The notes under the pieces: generated by a model | Seen by the model: the letters and a program-made list of their open reading frames with translations, nothing else | Databases searched by the model: none | Told to the model about the DNA's origin: nothing | In this document: positions 1 to 12,789 of the stretch, piece after piece | Numbering within the stretch: position 1 is the first letter of the stretch | Layout: each line of letters opens with the position of its first letter | Assembly (NCBI RefSeq): GCF_047511655.1 | Contig: NC_133394.1 | Span: 110,816,343-110,880,342 of the forward strand | Length of the DNA stretch: 64,000 nt | DNA from: Castor canadensis | Lineage: Eukaryota > Chordata > Mammalia > Rodentia > Castoridae | Direction: 5' to 3' | Translations under genes and position numbers: made by a program

Positions 1-185
1 TAAGGGGTTCAAATCCCCACTCTCCTGCTTACTAAATGCATGGTGTCGGAGAGCCTCAGTTTTGTCATCTATAATATGAGGACAATATTGCCTACCCCAA
101 GGGCTGGTGATAGACTGACTTTCTGTGAGGCATCAAGCGTGGTGTCTGGCACACAGTAGGGTCTTGTCATTAGTAACAGAGGCTA
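1..185 (+). repeat. MIR relic
   Basis: Shows the MIR core order: gcctcagttttgtcatctat, then gaggacaata, then ggtgtctggcacacagtag. The element is cut by the window start. Confidence 0.8.
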
Positions 186-464
186 ACACTGCTGGAACAG
201 CCCTCAGACATTATGTTCACAGTACTGTTAACTTTATTCTGTGTTTTTCTGCAAGGACACATGGAGACATAGTGAAGGGTGGAGACAGAAAGGGAAGAAG
301 GTTGAGGCAATTTGGGGAATTATATAGAGAAAATGAGGACTGTTCTTGCCCAAACTAGTTCTGAGCCTTTATGTTTTTATATATTTATCATTTACATCCT
401 GCCTTCCAACATAGGATTTGAGGCAATTTATATCATCACTCTCTGTAGATTATAGTAGTAGTGT

Positions 465-655
465 TGCAGAAAGCACTGACTTTAGAAATAAAGAGTCTGA
501 GTCCTGACTCTGCATAGACTAAATATGATGGTGAGCACATTTTTAATCTCTCCATCCCTCCATCACCTCCATCTGTCACATGGAGCCAGCAGGCCCTACA
601 TTAAAGGATTAGGATTGGTGTTATGGAAATAAATGAAGTAATGGATTTAAAAACC
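465..655 (+). repeat. MIR-like relic
   Basis: Diverged MIR with gactctgcatagact, a mid-section like the MIR core and aaataaatgaagtaatgg at the end. Confidence 0.5.
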
Positions 656-1369
656 TTTGAGACGGTAAAGCTCTAGGTGAATGCAAAATTTTATTCCTTT
701 TGACTTTGCCGATTATGATAGCAACAACTCTCAAATATGCCCAATTAGCTAACTGCCTAGTGTACATCTGTGTCAGATGTTTGCTTCTGTACATCTGGGC
801 CACCCCTTCTCTTCAAATCAATAGCAGCAAGCAGAGCCCAGGGACTCCTAAGTTGTCACATTAGCCTGAATCATCCAATTAGTAAGGAAATCTACGACAT
901 CAAGTTTATATGTAGCAAAATATAAAATATTCCAAAATCAGCATCCATTTGAGATAGTCCATTCCTCTCCTGCCCTTCATTAGCTGGGCAATCAAGAATT
1001 GGCATCGTTCTCCCATCTGCAAGTTCATGTTGCACATTGACCTGGACAGGTGTAATGAGGGCAACTTTTGTGCTCCCATCAGTCACTTTAATGAGTACAA
1101 GAAAGTGTACTATCACCCTGCCAGAATTCCTATACCCTGCCAGAAGGTATAGGAATTAAGAACCACTCATTCCTCAGTTAAGACTGGGGCTCTAGGCGCA
1201 TAGAACACAGACTCATGGCTCGGGGCGGGGGGTGGGGTCTAATTTAATGGGGATATGGCAATGGCAGAGTTTCTCAATCTCCCTGAATTCAGTCCCCTTG
1301 TAAAAAACAGATTGAGCCACTAGAAGTCTGGTTGACAGAGCTTGCAGGGAGAATGGGGTAGGGAGTTGG

Positions 1370-1453
1370 CCCCAGGCTGACCTCAAAGTGTGGATCCTCC
1401 TGCTTCTGCCTCCTGAGTGCTGGGATTACAGATCTGTGCCACAACACCTAGCT
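1370..1453 (-). mobile_element. B1-like SINE fragment (7SL-derived)
   Basis: Reverse complement of a B1: tcctgagtgctgggattaca and gatctgtgccacaacacc are typical of the 5' half read on the + strand. Confidence 0.85.
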
Positions 1454-2351
1454 CTCTATTTCCTTTTAGTTACCAAAAATTTAATTGAAAATTAGAGTAT
1501 AGACTCATAGATTTATAATGATTCTGCAGTGATTTTTTTGGTCCTCCTGCTCTTTAATTTCCCCTGCCCAGTTCCCTGCATTGTCTCCGTCTAAGTGATT
1601 TCACACATGACAGTTCTTTTGGATACAGAAGCACTGTCCCAGACCACAGTTTGGGATTCATGCTTATGTAAGAAAGAAAACTACAAAACATTCTTTGCAA
1701 TCCAGGCTAACTCTCAGGAAGTTCTTTCTTACTGGAACGAATGGCCCTCAGACACCAACTTTACACCTATTTTCTCCACTTCAGATATTGAGACAAAAAA
1801 TCAGAAAGGATTCTGGACCCCAACTTTACCTTCCCATTTTGCAGATTGAAAAACTAAAGACTAAGTAGGATGTGGTGAGAAGTGGAATCAAAACCCACTC
1901 CCCCTGCCTGCCAGCCAACTGTGTTTTGTGATGCTCTTCTCTACCTTTCTCTCTCAGACACCAGCACCACCTAGTTGGCCCAGTATGTAGTATCTTTTAC
2001 CCGTCCATCCAAAGCCTGTTGATGCAAACTACTTACATAAAATCCCAAGTCTGAACTAATTTATCAGTGTCAAAGGACTAGGAAAGCAAAGAGATTTGAT
2101 AACAACCCAAAGTATGAGCATTTCAGAGCCAGACTAAACCTGCACAATCCTGAGGACCTAGAACTTCTACATTTCCCTCTTTGGATCCAGGCTCCATTCA
2201 AGGGCTTTGTTTTAAAATCAAGACCCCACAGAATTAGGAAGTAAGAGGAGGGTTCTTTTCACACATACTCAGAACCGAAGCCCTACCACCACTGGGGAGC
2301 TCAGGTCCTTCACTGAGCTTCTGCTTTGCTGGACTAAGTGAAAATCCCTGT

Positions 2352-2363
2352 GGGGGGGGGGGG
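2352..2363 (+). repeat. G12 homopolymer
   Basis: Twelve consecutive G bases in otherwise mixed sequence. Confidence 0.95.
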
Positions 2364-3639
2364 CAGTTGATGCTTCCAGTACCAAATAGTTTCTGCACAA
2401 GGTCCAAGCATTCCTCCTGGCCTGATTGTAGGGTCCCACCACACACCAAGAAGGATGTGACTAATAAAGAATGTGACTTCAGAGACTCTGCAAGTCCAGA
2501 CAGCTTCTGACAAACATTTAAACAGAGGTCAGGAATGTTTTCCTTTCCAAGGGGAAAATATGTGGTCTATGGTGTGAGTGGGAGGGGGCAGAGGGGAAAG
2601 AATCTAAACATGAGCTTCCTCCCTTCATAATTCTTAAGCGTTTTAGCAGTAGTTCTGTTTAATACCCTAGCAGGCTTTCAGACTTAGAGCCCATTGTTGG
2701 GTATGGGCCAAAAGAGAAGAGGGATAGGATCTTGGGAGAATGGACAATTCTAATGAGATTACCAAGCAAGTTTAAAACTGACCTTGGGGATGTTCGGGCA
2801 GTTTTCTCACCCTGAAACCAGGAATTTTCCAGAAAATATCCATTCAAGGCCCACTTTAAGTGCCTAGGTTGGGATCGTCACTTCCTGTGCTGACAAAAAG
2901 GGGAAACTCTGTAGAGGAAGTGGGCGTTGACTTCCAGGAAAGGAAAGGTGAGTCGACCAGATGGCGTCTCTTGGCATCCTTAACCCACCTGGGGGATTCT
3001 AGGAACACAGGCCAGGAACAGAAGTTGAAGAGTAGGAATTTGACATTGACAGCCCCTTGACAGGGGAAAGGAATACAACAGGTTTTTGTGACCAAAAGCA
3101 TTTTCATTGCTAGTGCTGATCCAACTGAGGTCTTTTGACACTTTCTTTCCCATCATCTGTTTAGGTTGTCTTCTCACATCTCCTGGATTAGTGTGTGTTA
3201 GAGGGAAGGGGCTGTGGATAAGACTGGCATTCCCACTGGCCAATTCTAAATAAAAGGTTAGAAAAATAAATGTCACTGGGAAAGCTCCTTCTACATGGCA
3301 CAAGAGGGTCAGTATTGGAAGATAAGGTTTTGATATAAACTTTCATAAAACCCTTCATGTGTCTAAAAATAAGATTCTTTTCAATAGGTGGTTTCAGTTG
3401 TTTCAGCCATTATCCCATAGCCTGGGGGACTCAGGACCAACATGGCTAAAATGCAGTAGACAGTGTCAATTCCCCTTATTTGAATCTTAGGCAGGTGATC
3501 AATTAAAAAATGATCTCATTTTGAATTCGTAGGTATTCCCACACTCTGTTTAAGACATTTGTGTTAGTAACACAAATCTGTCAGTAACAAATCTCAGGTA
3601 TTTGTTACAGTAACACACCACTGTGGCAAATATCTGAGT

Positions 3640-3905
3640 TAATCTCATAAAGAGAAAAAATTAATTTTGGCTCACAATTTTGGAGGTTCCTGGCCATGGT
3701 CTGGGAACATAGGCAGAAGAGGTTGAAGAGTGGAGAGTTGATACTGACATCCCCTTGACAGACCTGTCACTTTGAGGCCTGTAGCAGGGCAGCGCATTAT
3801 AGTGGGGAGCATGAACTCACTTCATGCGGAGATGAAAAAAAAAAGAGGTAGAGAAAGGAGCTAGGGTCAATTTACCCTTTAAGGGGCATGACTCCAAAGA
3901 CCCAA
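3640..3905 (-). repeat. MaLR LTR relic
   Basis: Contains ttttggctcacaattttgga and gaggcctgtagcagggcagc, both typical of MaLR (MST/ORR1-type) LTRs read in reverse. Diverged; exact family uncertain. Confidence 0.55.
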
Positions 3906-4150
3906 AGATGGAAGTTCTGGGGTCAAACCTACACTGGAATCTTCACCCTGCTGATGATGTGCTCTGTGATTCTACAAGTTATTTAATTTCTCAGAGCCTC
4001 TGATTCCTTGCCCATAAAATGGGGGTAATAATAAGCACAGACGCCTCACTGGATTCTTGTGAAGGTTAGATGAGATACCATATGGAAGAGCCTGCACTGT
4101 AAGTGCCTGGGGTATCATAAGCTCAGCAAATGGTAGTTGAGGCAGTTTTC
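3905..4150 (+). repeat. MIR relic
   Basis: tgctctgtgattctacaagt, then agagcctctgattccttgcc and cataaaatgggggtaataat are a clear MIR core, ending taagctcagcaaatgg. Confidence 0.85.
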
Positions 4151-4386
4151 ATGGTGGTGGTTATTTTTATTGATAACAGTTATTATTTATAGCATAAGAG
4201 TAGTAGGGAAAGCACTGCTAGAGGTCTGCAGTGGGGGAATTGCTGGATAAAAGGCACCTAGGAAAACTTCATACAGAATTTAACTTGCTAACTGTGGCTT
4301 CCTGAGCTCTATGATTTTTTTTTAATTACATCTTAGAGAAATCAGGAAATTCTCTTCCCTTTGCATTTATTTTCTGTTGCATTCCT

Positions 4387-4540
4387 GAAGACTGAAGCTT
4401 CAGTACAGAATTTATCTGAAGGCACCATCCCAGCATTTGCAATGGTCTTGGAGTGCCAGGGTAATTATTCTGTCAATTATTTGGCTTCAAGTGTGCCTAC
4501 CTTGAAGAACCTCTGCAAAGGAGGGCTGTGTTAATGTGTA
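4387..4540 (+). repeat. Unassigned repeat, copy A (related to 6131-6290)
   Basis: About 150 bp, roughly 70% identical to 6131-6290 in the same orientation by eye. Shared blocks include gtgccagggtaatt and ccttgaagaac / tcttgaagaac. In one frame this copy reads LECQGNYSVNYL then LKNLCKGG before a stop codon. I do not recognise the family. Confidence 0.6.
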
Positions 4541-5489
4541 ACACAGAGATAAGCACAGCACTGCTCTCTTTTTTTATTTTTTTTTTTCATGGCTGTTGAA
4601 CTAGAAAACTGAAATGGTTTCATTTGCATATCTCGAGCAGTGTTGAAAGGTGGGTAGAAAGGGATGTTGCTAATGAAGTACATGGGAAATTTTAGCAACA
4701 CAAAATGCAGTGAATCACCTGCAGTTTGTTTAAAAAGAAATTACAGACAATGTCATCCTGCTCAGAGAAATAATGGTATTTAACAAGACAACAAAGAGGA
4801 ATCCTTTTGAGTTGAGCGAAGTAGATGAGTGCTGCTATTATAGATGTTTGCATAGACTCAAGGTCATTTTTCTCCCCCGAAGTGAGAGGCAATTAATTCT
4901 CAGCACTGGAGAACACACACAAAAAAATGAACACCTGCCCCAGAGGGCACTGAGTTGGGCCAAGAGGATGAGTGCCCCTGTGGGCTGGAGCCAGCTCTGC
5001 CCAGGTGGCAGCTCCTGGGTCAGCAGGAATGGGTGATGGAGCTGGTCCGCTCCAGCCCTCACAGCTTGGTGGAACTTTTCATTGTTAGAGAAACCACCTA
5101 GTTATCATCCAAGTGCATTTCTGAAATGCCTGCCGGGAGCTCTGGAGGCTCTGATTAGCCAGCCTTCTCTGGACATACTCTGCATTGGAAGCAAAGATCA
5201 AAGGAACACTAGAAGTTAATTCTTTCAAACCCTAAACCCACAACTGACTGGGAAACACATATTTATATCACTGGCCCATCAAGGGTAGGAGTATCTTGTG
5301 AAAGGGGAAGAAGAGAAATCAATCATTAGAGATGAAGCCCCTAGAATTTAGAGCTAGAGGAACTGTGTTGATGACTGAGAAGAAGACTGGAAAGCACACA
5401 CTGGATCTTCTACCACTTTTCCATCAGTTACAGCAAGCAGTTTGTGCAATAGTTTATTAATTTGTTGAGGCAGAGTTTTAGCTTACTTA

Positions 5490-5735
5490 TGAGATCATAT
5501 GGTATAGTGGTTAGGAGTCAGGGTTCTAGAACCACATTGGTCAGGTTTTGATCCAGCTCTACCTTTTCTGTACCTCGTGACTTTGGACAAGTTTCTCAAC
5601 CTTTCTGTGCCTCAGTTTTCTCCCCTGTAAAGTGGGAGGCAGCACCAGCCTCCCAGGGATGCTGATGAAAAGGTTGACTGGGTTACAGGTGTGAGTGCCA
5701 TGGTAAGCAGACAGTAGAGAAGTATTGCTGTGGTT
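5490..5735 (+). repeat. MIR relic
   Basis: Near full-length: atggtatagtggttaggagt, then tgactttggacaagtttctc, tgcctcagttttctcccctg and taaagtgggag. Confidence 0.9.
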
Positions 5736-5904
5736 TTTGTTACATGGCACTGGTGGGAGTGGGGACAAGAGTCAGTTGAAAGAGGAAAAATGTGACACAG
5801 AACAAGATAAAAGAAGCCATGAATGTCCTCTAGTCCAGCCTTCCGCTTAACCAGGGAGACAAGTCCTATAGCATTTTAAATGATTATTGTCACATCATAA
5901 ACTC

Positions 5905-6105
5905 CAGTGGCCATTTATCGAGTGCTCATTGTATATCAGACAGCATGGGAGGAAGTCCTGTGCGTGCATCACAACAATCCCAAAAGGCACAGTGCTGTCA
6001 TACTCCACTTTATAGATGAATAAGCTGGGGCCCAAAATGTTATGGAATTTACCCAAGGTCACCTGGATTTAAACCCAGATTCTGTTTGAATCCAGAGATT
6101 ATGTG
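5905..6105 (-). repeat. MIR relic
   Basis: Reverse MIR: tttatcgagtgctcattgta, then ctccactttatagatgaata, tttacccaaggtcacctgga. Confidence 0.9.
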
Positions 6106-6130
6106 AGCATGCCGATTTCTTTCTCTTGGC

Positions 6131-6290
6131 GTTTCAAGCTCCAGTGCAGAATTTAACTTTAGGTAGCATCCGGGCATCCACACTGAATCTGCAGTGCCAG
6201 GGTAATTGTTCTGTTGGTTATCTAACTTCTGAACATGTGCTTATCTTGAAGAACTTGTGCAAAGGGGAGACTGTCTTATGTGACTTAATG
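6131..6290 (+). repeat. Unassigned repeat, copy B (related to 4387-4540)
   Basis: Partner of the segment at 4387. A frame open over 60 codons includes LQCQGNCSVGYLTSEH then LKNLCKGETVL. The only length difference against copy A over the aligned core is 3 nt. Whether this is an ancient coding fragment or a non-coding repeat is unresolved. Confidence 0.6.
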
Positions 6291-6640
6291 TGCTCTGTGA
6301 CCTCATGAAGCAAATACATAATATCCATGAATATATGCCTTATCTGCATTTCTTCCAATTAAATCCAGAATAGCATATTTTAAAAACTATTTTAATCCTG
6401 TTGATCTTGAATAAATCATTTTCCAATACTAGAAAGATTAGTGGTTTAAAAATAATATTAAATCCCAGTGCCACCCAAAAAAGTAAAAATAATAAGAAAA
6501 TCCTCTTTGCATCAACCCATCATCTGATGGGATTTAATTGGAATTGTGAATGAAATGAAGGTTACATCCCTAACAACTATTGACTGCCACTGTTCCTATA
6601 CACAACTACATTTTTTAAAAGTTTGAGAGTTGGGGGGGGG

Positions 6641-6752
6641 AGGCAGGGTCTCACTATGTTGACCCAACTGGCCCTGAACTCCTGGGCTCAAGGAATCCTC
6701 CTGCCTCAGCCTCTGAAACGGTTGGGACTACAGGCCATTGTAGTCCAGCTAA
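6641..6752 (-). mobile_element. B1-like SINE (7SL-derived)
   Basis: Reverse B1: gcagggtctcactatgttga, then ctcctgcctcagcctctgaa. A G run directly precedes it. Confidence 0.85.
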
Positions 6753-7261
6753 GAAATTCTGTTTGTTGCTGGGCATTATTAACTGCCGAAAAACCTTAAC
6801 CTTAACTATGTAATGATTCTTTGATCTTGATGTTTCCTTCTAAAGAAACTAAAATCAAGATTTCTCATTTGATGGTATGGCATTGTTTCAATTGCAGAAG
6901 ACATTTCACAGGTGTCTCTCCATGCCAGTCTTCTCTTCCTGCGGCTAAACACCTAATCCTCTTCTATGTTAGTTTCCAAACCTGACACCATCCTTTAAGG
7001 TATCAGCTCCCAGAACCCAGTGCTGCAAGACCGGTCAGATCAGTACAGAGCTCACATGAATGCAAACCAAGATGTCTGGCTTCTTAGTCTCCATCTCACT
7101 GATGTCAGGGAGGTTCCATAATTAAATAATAAGGCAGAGTGACAAGAGGGAGCCAAGGGAAGAACTTCCAGAAATGTTTCAAGTGGTCCATGTTATAGAG
7201 GTTTTATGGAATTGCTATCGTTTTGTTTCAAACAAGAAATTCTCATTTTTTGTAGTAAAGA

Positions 7262-7578
7262 GATCTGTGATGGACTGAATAATTTTGTTCCACCAAAATT
7301 GCTGTGTTCAAGCCCTCATCCCCAATGTGATGTTATTTGCAAGTGGTGCCATTAAGAGGTGATGAGTCATGAAGACAGAGCCTTCATAAATGGGATTAGA
7401 CCAAAAGAGATGGTCTCTCTCTCTCCACCATGTGAGGATACTGCAAGTGGGCCCTCACCAGCACCCAGCCATACCAGCACCCAGGTCTTGCATTTCCCAA
7501 GCTTCCAGAACTATGAGAAATAAATATCTTCTGTTGAAGCCACCTAGTGTATGCCCTTGTTATAACAACCCCCGCTGA
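7262..7578 (+). repeat. MLT1-type MaLR LTR
   Basis: Good colinear match to the remembered consensus: tgatggactgaataattttg at the 5' end, caatgtgatgttatttgcaa, ccaccatgtgaggatac, ttccagaactatgagaaata, ending aacaacccccgctgaga. Confidence 0.85.
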
Positions 7579-9139
7579 GATTTTTCATATAATATTCCTA
7601 AATTCTTGAATAGAAGTTCTCAACATGAAGAAGTAGAGCCCATTTGGAGGTATGCAAATAGCAGATCTGTGTCACAGACAGACAAATGTGTATGGAAATG
7701 AAGGTATTTAAAGTCAGATACCCAGACATCCTGGTAGCTCCCTTATGACCTGCCTACTTACTACATATCTCTGCTTGTGTCCACCTTTTTTTTCAGATGC
7801 AAAAATTATTTGGGCTGTCTTTTTCCTTTTTTTTTCCTACTTGTCAAATTCTCTTCAGCTTTTTTAGCTGCTATGTTGACCTCTTCTGTCCTGTAGAGGC
7901 ATTTGGTTATTTTTTAACTGCATTTGCTTCACTGAAGCTTAGTGTGGGTTTTTGTTTTTTTAATGGTTTTATGGTTACCTTGCAGAAATCTCATTAGAAA
8001 AGCACTTTCATACGTTACTTGGCAACCAGACATCTGATAATGTTCTAGTTCATTAGTTAGGAAGCCTCCCCAAGCTTGGAGGAATGGACATTCCTGTGTG
8101 AATGGGGCGGCTTTGATCACCCCCACAGGGTCCAGGGGAGGAGGAGGAGGAGGTATCCTAAACCTGGCAAAATAAAACTAACACTGACTAAGAAACCGAT
8201 GAAACATTTGTGCAAACGAAATATACTAGGGTTACTGCTATCCCGTCGCGTCCCCTGAGTCTTGGAAGACAGCTTGTGTTGGAGCTCTCCTTTCCTGGGC
8301 AGGAGGTTCATTAAGCAGCCTCACAGCAGATCGCAGATTGCACTCAGATGATCTTAATGAGGATGGACTGTTGAGAGCCACATTCATTTTACCATGAGTA
8401 AACTGATTCAAGTCTTATTCTTGGGTCTTTAATTTTCAATTTTTTGAATTTGCAAACCATCGAATTCCTTCAAAGCCATGGTGTGCAGAGAAGGCTGATT
8501 TTTGAAGGAAGACGCCCTTTAGCAAAGCACTAGGCTTTGAAATGTGACCAGTCAAGGGTCCAGTGGGCATGGATTGCCCCACATGACACTGTTTCTGGCT
8601 GAGTTCTGACCACATTTAATATCTCTCATACAAAACGTGACTCTACCGGAGGCGCCTTGTGCATTTGAAGTAGATAATACTGTATTGTTTTAACACAGTT
8701 CTGCCAAATGAAGTAAAATTTAAGTTATGGAAGCATGAGAGTACTTGGGTTCTGGCAGGTAGGTTTTTGTTTGTTTTTGAAAGCAGTATCTTTTTTTTTC
8801 CTTTACTTGGAAGATTTAAAAGAAGCAAGCCACCGAAAAGGTATTTGAAAAGACAGTTTGGTTGTTTAAATAGGATACAAGGCAAGGTGTTTCATAAAAA
8901 GGGGGCCTTCCTCCATTGGGACAAAATAGAAGAAAAGGAATGGGGGCATTTGTCAGCCTCTGGTGAAAGGCTGGTGAGGAAACTTGAGATCTTCACGTAC
9001 TGGGCAGTGGAATGAGTGAGGCCTGGTGGAGTGTCAGACTCCTCGGAACAAGAGGCAGAACTCAGGTGCCAGGTGTGTCTTATTTTTGCTCTTCAACACT
9101 CTCAGAGGCAGGTAGGAGAGAGGAAGAGAGGATGACAGT

Positions 9140-9525
9140 CCATTTTTTGTTGCTAATAGTACACAACCACAGACTGAATAAGTTATAAAACAAAAGGGGG
9201 GTTATTTTGGCTCACAGTTCTGGGCCAATGTCAAGGGGCCACATCCGGTGATGACCTTCTTCCTGGCAGAGCTACAGAGTGGCACCAGGCATCATATGGA
9301 AAAAGATAAGAATGCAGTAGAAACCTAGCCAAACTGGCTTTCATAGCCTACCCACTCTCAAGATAACCCATTAACCCATATCACCTGAGTGGATTCTTGA
9401 GGGCAGAGCCCTAATCACCTCTTAAAGGTCCTACCTAGTCCTACTGCTTAATAACTCTTAAAGGGAATAAATTTCAACATGAGTTTTGGGGTGGACAAAC
9501 CATATACAAGCTGTCATAGAGAGGC
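9140..9525 (-). repeat. MaLR LTR relic
   Basis: Starts gttgctaatagtacacaac and has ggctcacagttctggg, later ctaatcacctcttaaaggtc and gagttttggggtggacaaac, the reverse of an MST/ORR1-like LTR. Confidence 0.7.
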
Positions 9526-9589
9526 GGGAACAATAGGATGCTTTCATTCTGGATTAGAGATGCATTTTTCAAAGAGACAAGCAGGATGG

Positions 9590-9790
9590 ACAGCCTGGAG
9601 ACTTGCCTGTTCATGCCAGGACAAGTCTTTGTGAGCTGCTGGCCTTGGGAAAGTCATAAAGCCCTCCCATCCCCTGGCTTTTCCTCACCTGTGTGCTACA
9701 AGGATCACTCCAGCCCTCAGTTAACTGCACAGGACTGTGGTGAGGGTCAAATCAGAGAGCATACCTCTGAAAGTTCACAAATGGACCTGC
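9590..9790 (+). repeat. MIR-like relic
   Basis: gctgctggccttgggaaagt, then ttcctcacctgtg and ggactgtggtgagggtcaaa match a diverged MIR. Confidence 0.55.
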
Positions 9791-10151
9791 CAGTGTGACA
9801 GTTGTGACAGTGAGGTTGGTATTGGGCTGGCTAAGTTACAGTGTAGTTGTAGAAGCTCAGAGGGCTGTAAATGTGGCCTGGGCACCCACCTCATTTAGCC
9901 AGAGGATGATGTAGAGGAGTGATTTGGAACTGACTTCTCCTACAAGCTAATATTTTTAAGTGGCTTGCAGTTATTTCTGTCCCCAAAGGAGCTTATTAAA
10001 TGTGATTTTCAGCAGGAAATGCACTTTTTTCCATTTGTTAGTTATAGTGGAAATGCACAGATGAACAGAATCTGTAATATAATTCAGTTTATTTTTTTAA
10101 ACTAGGGAGTTAGGGAGACAGGATAGAAGAAACAGAAAAAGTTCCATCAGA

Positions 10152-10694
10152 TGGATGGAACTGGAGACCATCATCCTGAGCAAGGTTAGCCAGGCTCAGA
10201 AGACGAAAAATCGTCTGTTCTCCCTCATATGCAGACTTTAGATCTAGGGCAAATGCAGCAATGTTGTTGGACTTGGGTCACAGGCTAAGGGGAGAGCACA
10301 TATGGGAGGAATGGGGAAAGGTAGGAAACCCAAAACTTGAAAGTGTCTCATGTCCCCACTGCAGAGGAGCTAATACAGAAACCTTAAAGAGAAGGTGACC
10401 AGAAAGTAGTGAAGAGGTCAGGTAGAGATGAATCAATTCAGGTTTTAATACACTTGTGCATGGAAGCAATGCTAGGAATCTCTCTGTATAGCTATCCTTA
10501 TCTCAACTAGCAAAAACGCTATGTCTTTCTTATTATTGCTTATGTCTTCTCTTCAACAAAATTGGAGAAAAGGGCAGAACAGGTTCTGCCTGGAAGCAAG
10601 GGGGGATTGGAGGGAAGGGATGGGGCAGGGGCAGGGGGGAGAAATGGCCCAAACAATGTATGCACATATGAATAAATGAATAAAAAAGAAAAAG
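10152..10694 (+). mobile_element. 5'-truncated L1 3' end with target-site duplication
   Basis: L1 3' UTR-like sequence (gatggaactggagaccatca, then ctccctcatatgcagacttt) ending in an A-rich tail. The 15-bp direct repeat aaaagttccatcaga flanks it at 10137-10151 and 10695-10709. It contains no intact open frame. Confidence 0.85.
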
Positions 10695-10719
10695 AAAAGT
10701 TCCATCAGACATGGGATGA

Positions 10720-10912
10720 AGCCAGGTGCTGATGGCTCACACCTGTAAGCCTAGCTACCTGGGAGCCAAGACAGGAAGGATTGCAACTCAAGTCCAGTTC
10801 AGGCAAATAAATCACAAGACCCCATCTCCAAAATAAATAGACTGGAGGTTTGGCTCAAGCAGTAGAGTGCTCAAGCTCAAAACCCTGAGTACAAACCCCA
10901 GTATCACCAAGA
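10720..10912 (+). mobile_element. B1+ID dimeric SINE
   Basis: Begins gccaggtgctgatggctcac (B1-like half), then after ccccatctccaaaataaat the ID-like half tttggctcaagcagtagag. Directly downstream of the L1 insertion. Confidence 0.85.
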
Positions 10913-11209
10913 AGGAGGGGGGGTACTTCTTTGGTTTTTGTTTTTACTTAAACCAGTCTCTTCTTTATAAAATTACTTTCTTAATAATACATTATATAGT
11001 AAGTCCAGTCAACATTTTGAGATGAAAATGTCATACTCTGGGAGAAATTCTAGAAGAAAAAGGAAAGATTGGCTAAAGAACCCACTGCAAACCTGCAGAG
11101 CTGGTGCCGACAAGCCCCTGCTGAGGATCTTCTGGTTTCATTTGGTTGTGAGGGACCATAAACAGCCTAGAAAGACAGAAATCCCAACAACGTGTTCGTC
11201 AGCATCCAC

Positions 11210-11515
11210 TGAGGATTTGCTCAAGGATCTCCAATGGGTACCAAAACCACAGATGCTCAGGCCTCTTATAAAAAAAAAAATGGTAGTGTTTGCAGATCAC
11301 TTACACACAACCTCCCAAATACTTTAAATCATCTCTGAATACTTGTGATACCAAATGCACTGCAAATGCCATGTAACTAGTTGATATAATGCACGGTTTT
11401 GAGAATAATGACAGGAATTAGAAGTCTGTACGTGTTCAGTTCAGACACAATTTTTCCTCAAATGTTTTCCATCTACAGTTGGTTGATTCTGGGAATGCAG
11501 ACCCCCAAAGCACAG
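11210..11515 (+). repeat. MER2-like DNA transposon relic (Tigger-related)
   Basis: Colinear with the remembered MER2 consensus: taccaaaaccacagatgctc, then actttaaatcatctctgaat, then gaataatgacaggaatta and agtctgtacgtgttcagttc. Confidence 0.75.
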
Positions 11516-12789
11516 AAAGCTGATTACAATTGACAGTTTCCACTGTGGGCTGGCATGCAGCTGTCCTTCACTGCTCTCTGCTTATTCATTGTCTTCATTC
11601 TTCTTGTGTGCTCCTTCTAGCCCCACAAATGACCCAAGACTCCAAATGGGCAGTCAGGCCTCCTGAACAATTTGAATGTCTTTACTGAGCAAATCACGTG
11701 TCCTGGTGAGATTCTTTCTTGAAACAGTATGAAGGGAGGACACAGGTCTCCCTCCCCCTGACTTCTGGAGACACACTTGGTGGTGCCTGGGAGTGGAGGC
11801 CTGATGGAGCCAGCCCAGGGTTCAGACCCTAGCTCAGGATCCTTGTATCTGGATAAGGGGCCCAAAACCTTTGGGATTTCTCTCCAGTCCTTCAGAAGGG
11901 CCTACACCCGAAAGTAGTCACTGAAAACTTTACAGAATTGGATTGTATCATACACACACACAAAAGGTAGCAAGGGAAGGAATGTTTGAAGAGAAGACAA
12001 GTTCTGGCTGTTAGTCAACTCTGGGTGTGTTAGTGTGTGTTCTGAACCTGAACATCATTTGTCTCTTTCTCCTTGCCCTTATACAGTTATCTTTCACTTC
12101 CCTCCACGCCTACAACTAATCTCATTCTGGTTCACTACCTGGCAGTGATGACGGTGAGCACGCAGCCTTTTGGGCCATTGCTCATCTTTTGACGCTTCCT
12201 TCCTTCTTTCTATGGGAGATGGTGAATGCCCATTTTTACCCCACTTGTGCACTACTGAGTAGACAGTATGGCAGGCCTCCATATCTCTGCTCTGCCATTC
12301 CTGATCTGAGTCCCCTCTTATCTCTACATTAGCTCATTGCTTATGTCAATTTTTTTCAACATCCCTTTGGCCCTGTTCCCTTGAGTATTAGGTCCACACA
12401 TTTTTGTTGAAGGGAGAATTAGAAAATAAACTGATGACCTCAGTCCTTTGTTTGGGGATTAGCTTCACAAATGCTCAGGTATTATTTTTAAGTCCACTCA
12501 TTTGAAACTTCAACATACCATCAATCACTGATTCATATGCTTCTTGAGATTGCAGCAACCTGTCCTGTTTGGTTTGTAGTCTATCTGCCTCCTGCCCTTC
12601 CCTCCTGTCAATTGTCCAGGAGGAGGAAAGCAACATTTTGGGGGTTTATTACAAAAGAAGATTTTTTTTAACTTTTTGAGACCCATAACTCAGTGGTCTA
12701 TTGGAGAAGTGGTAGGGTATTGCAAAAAAGGAATCAGGGCTCTGAATCTTGGAATAAGGTCATTTAGTGCCACTTAGTTTTTATTATAA

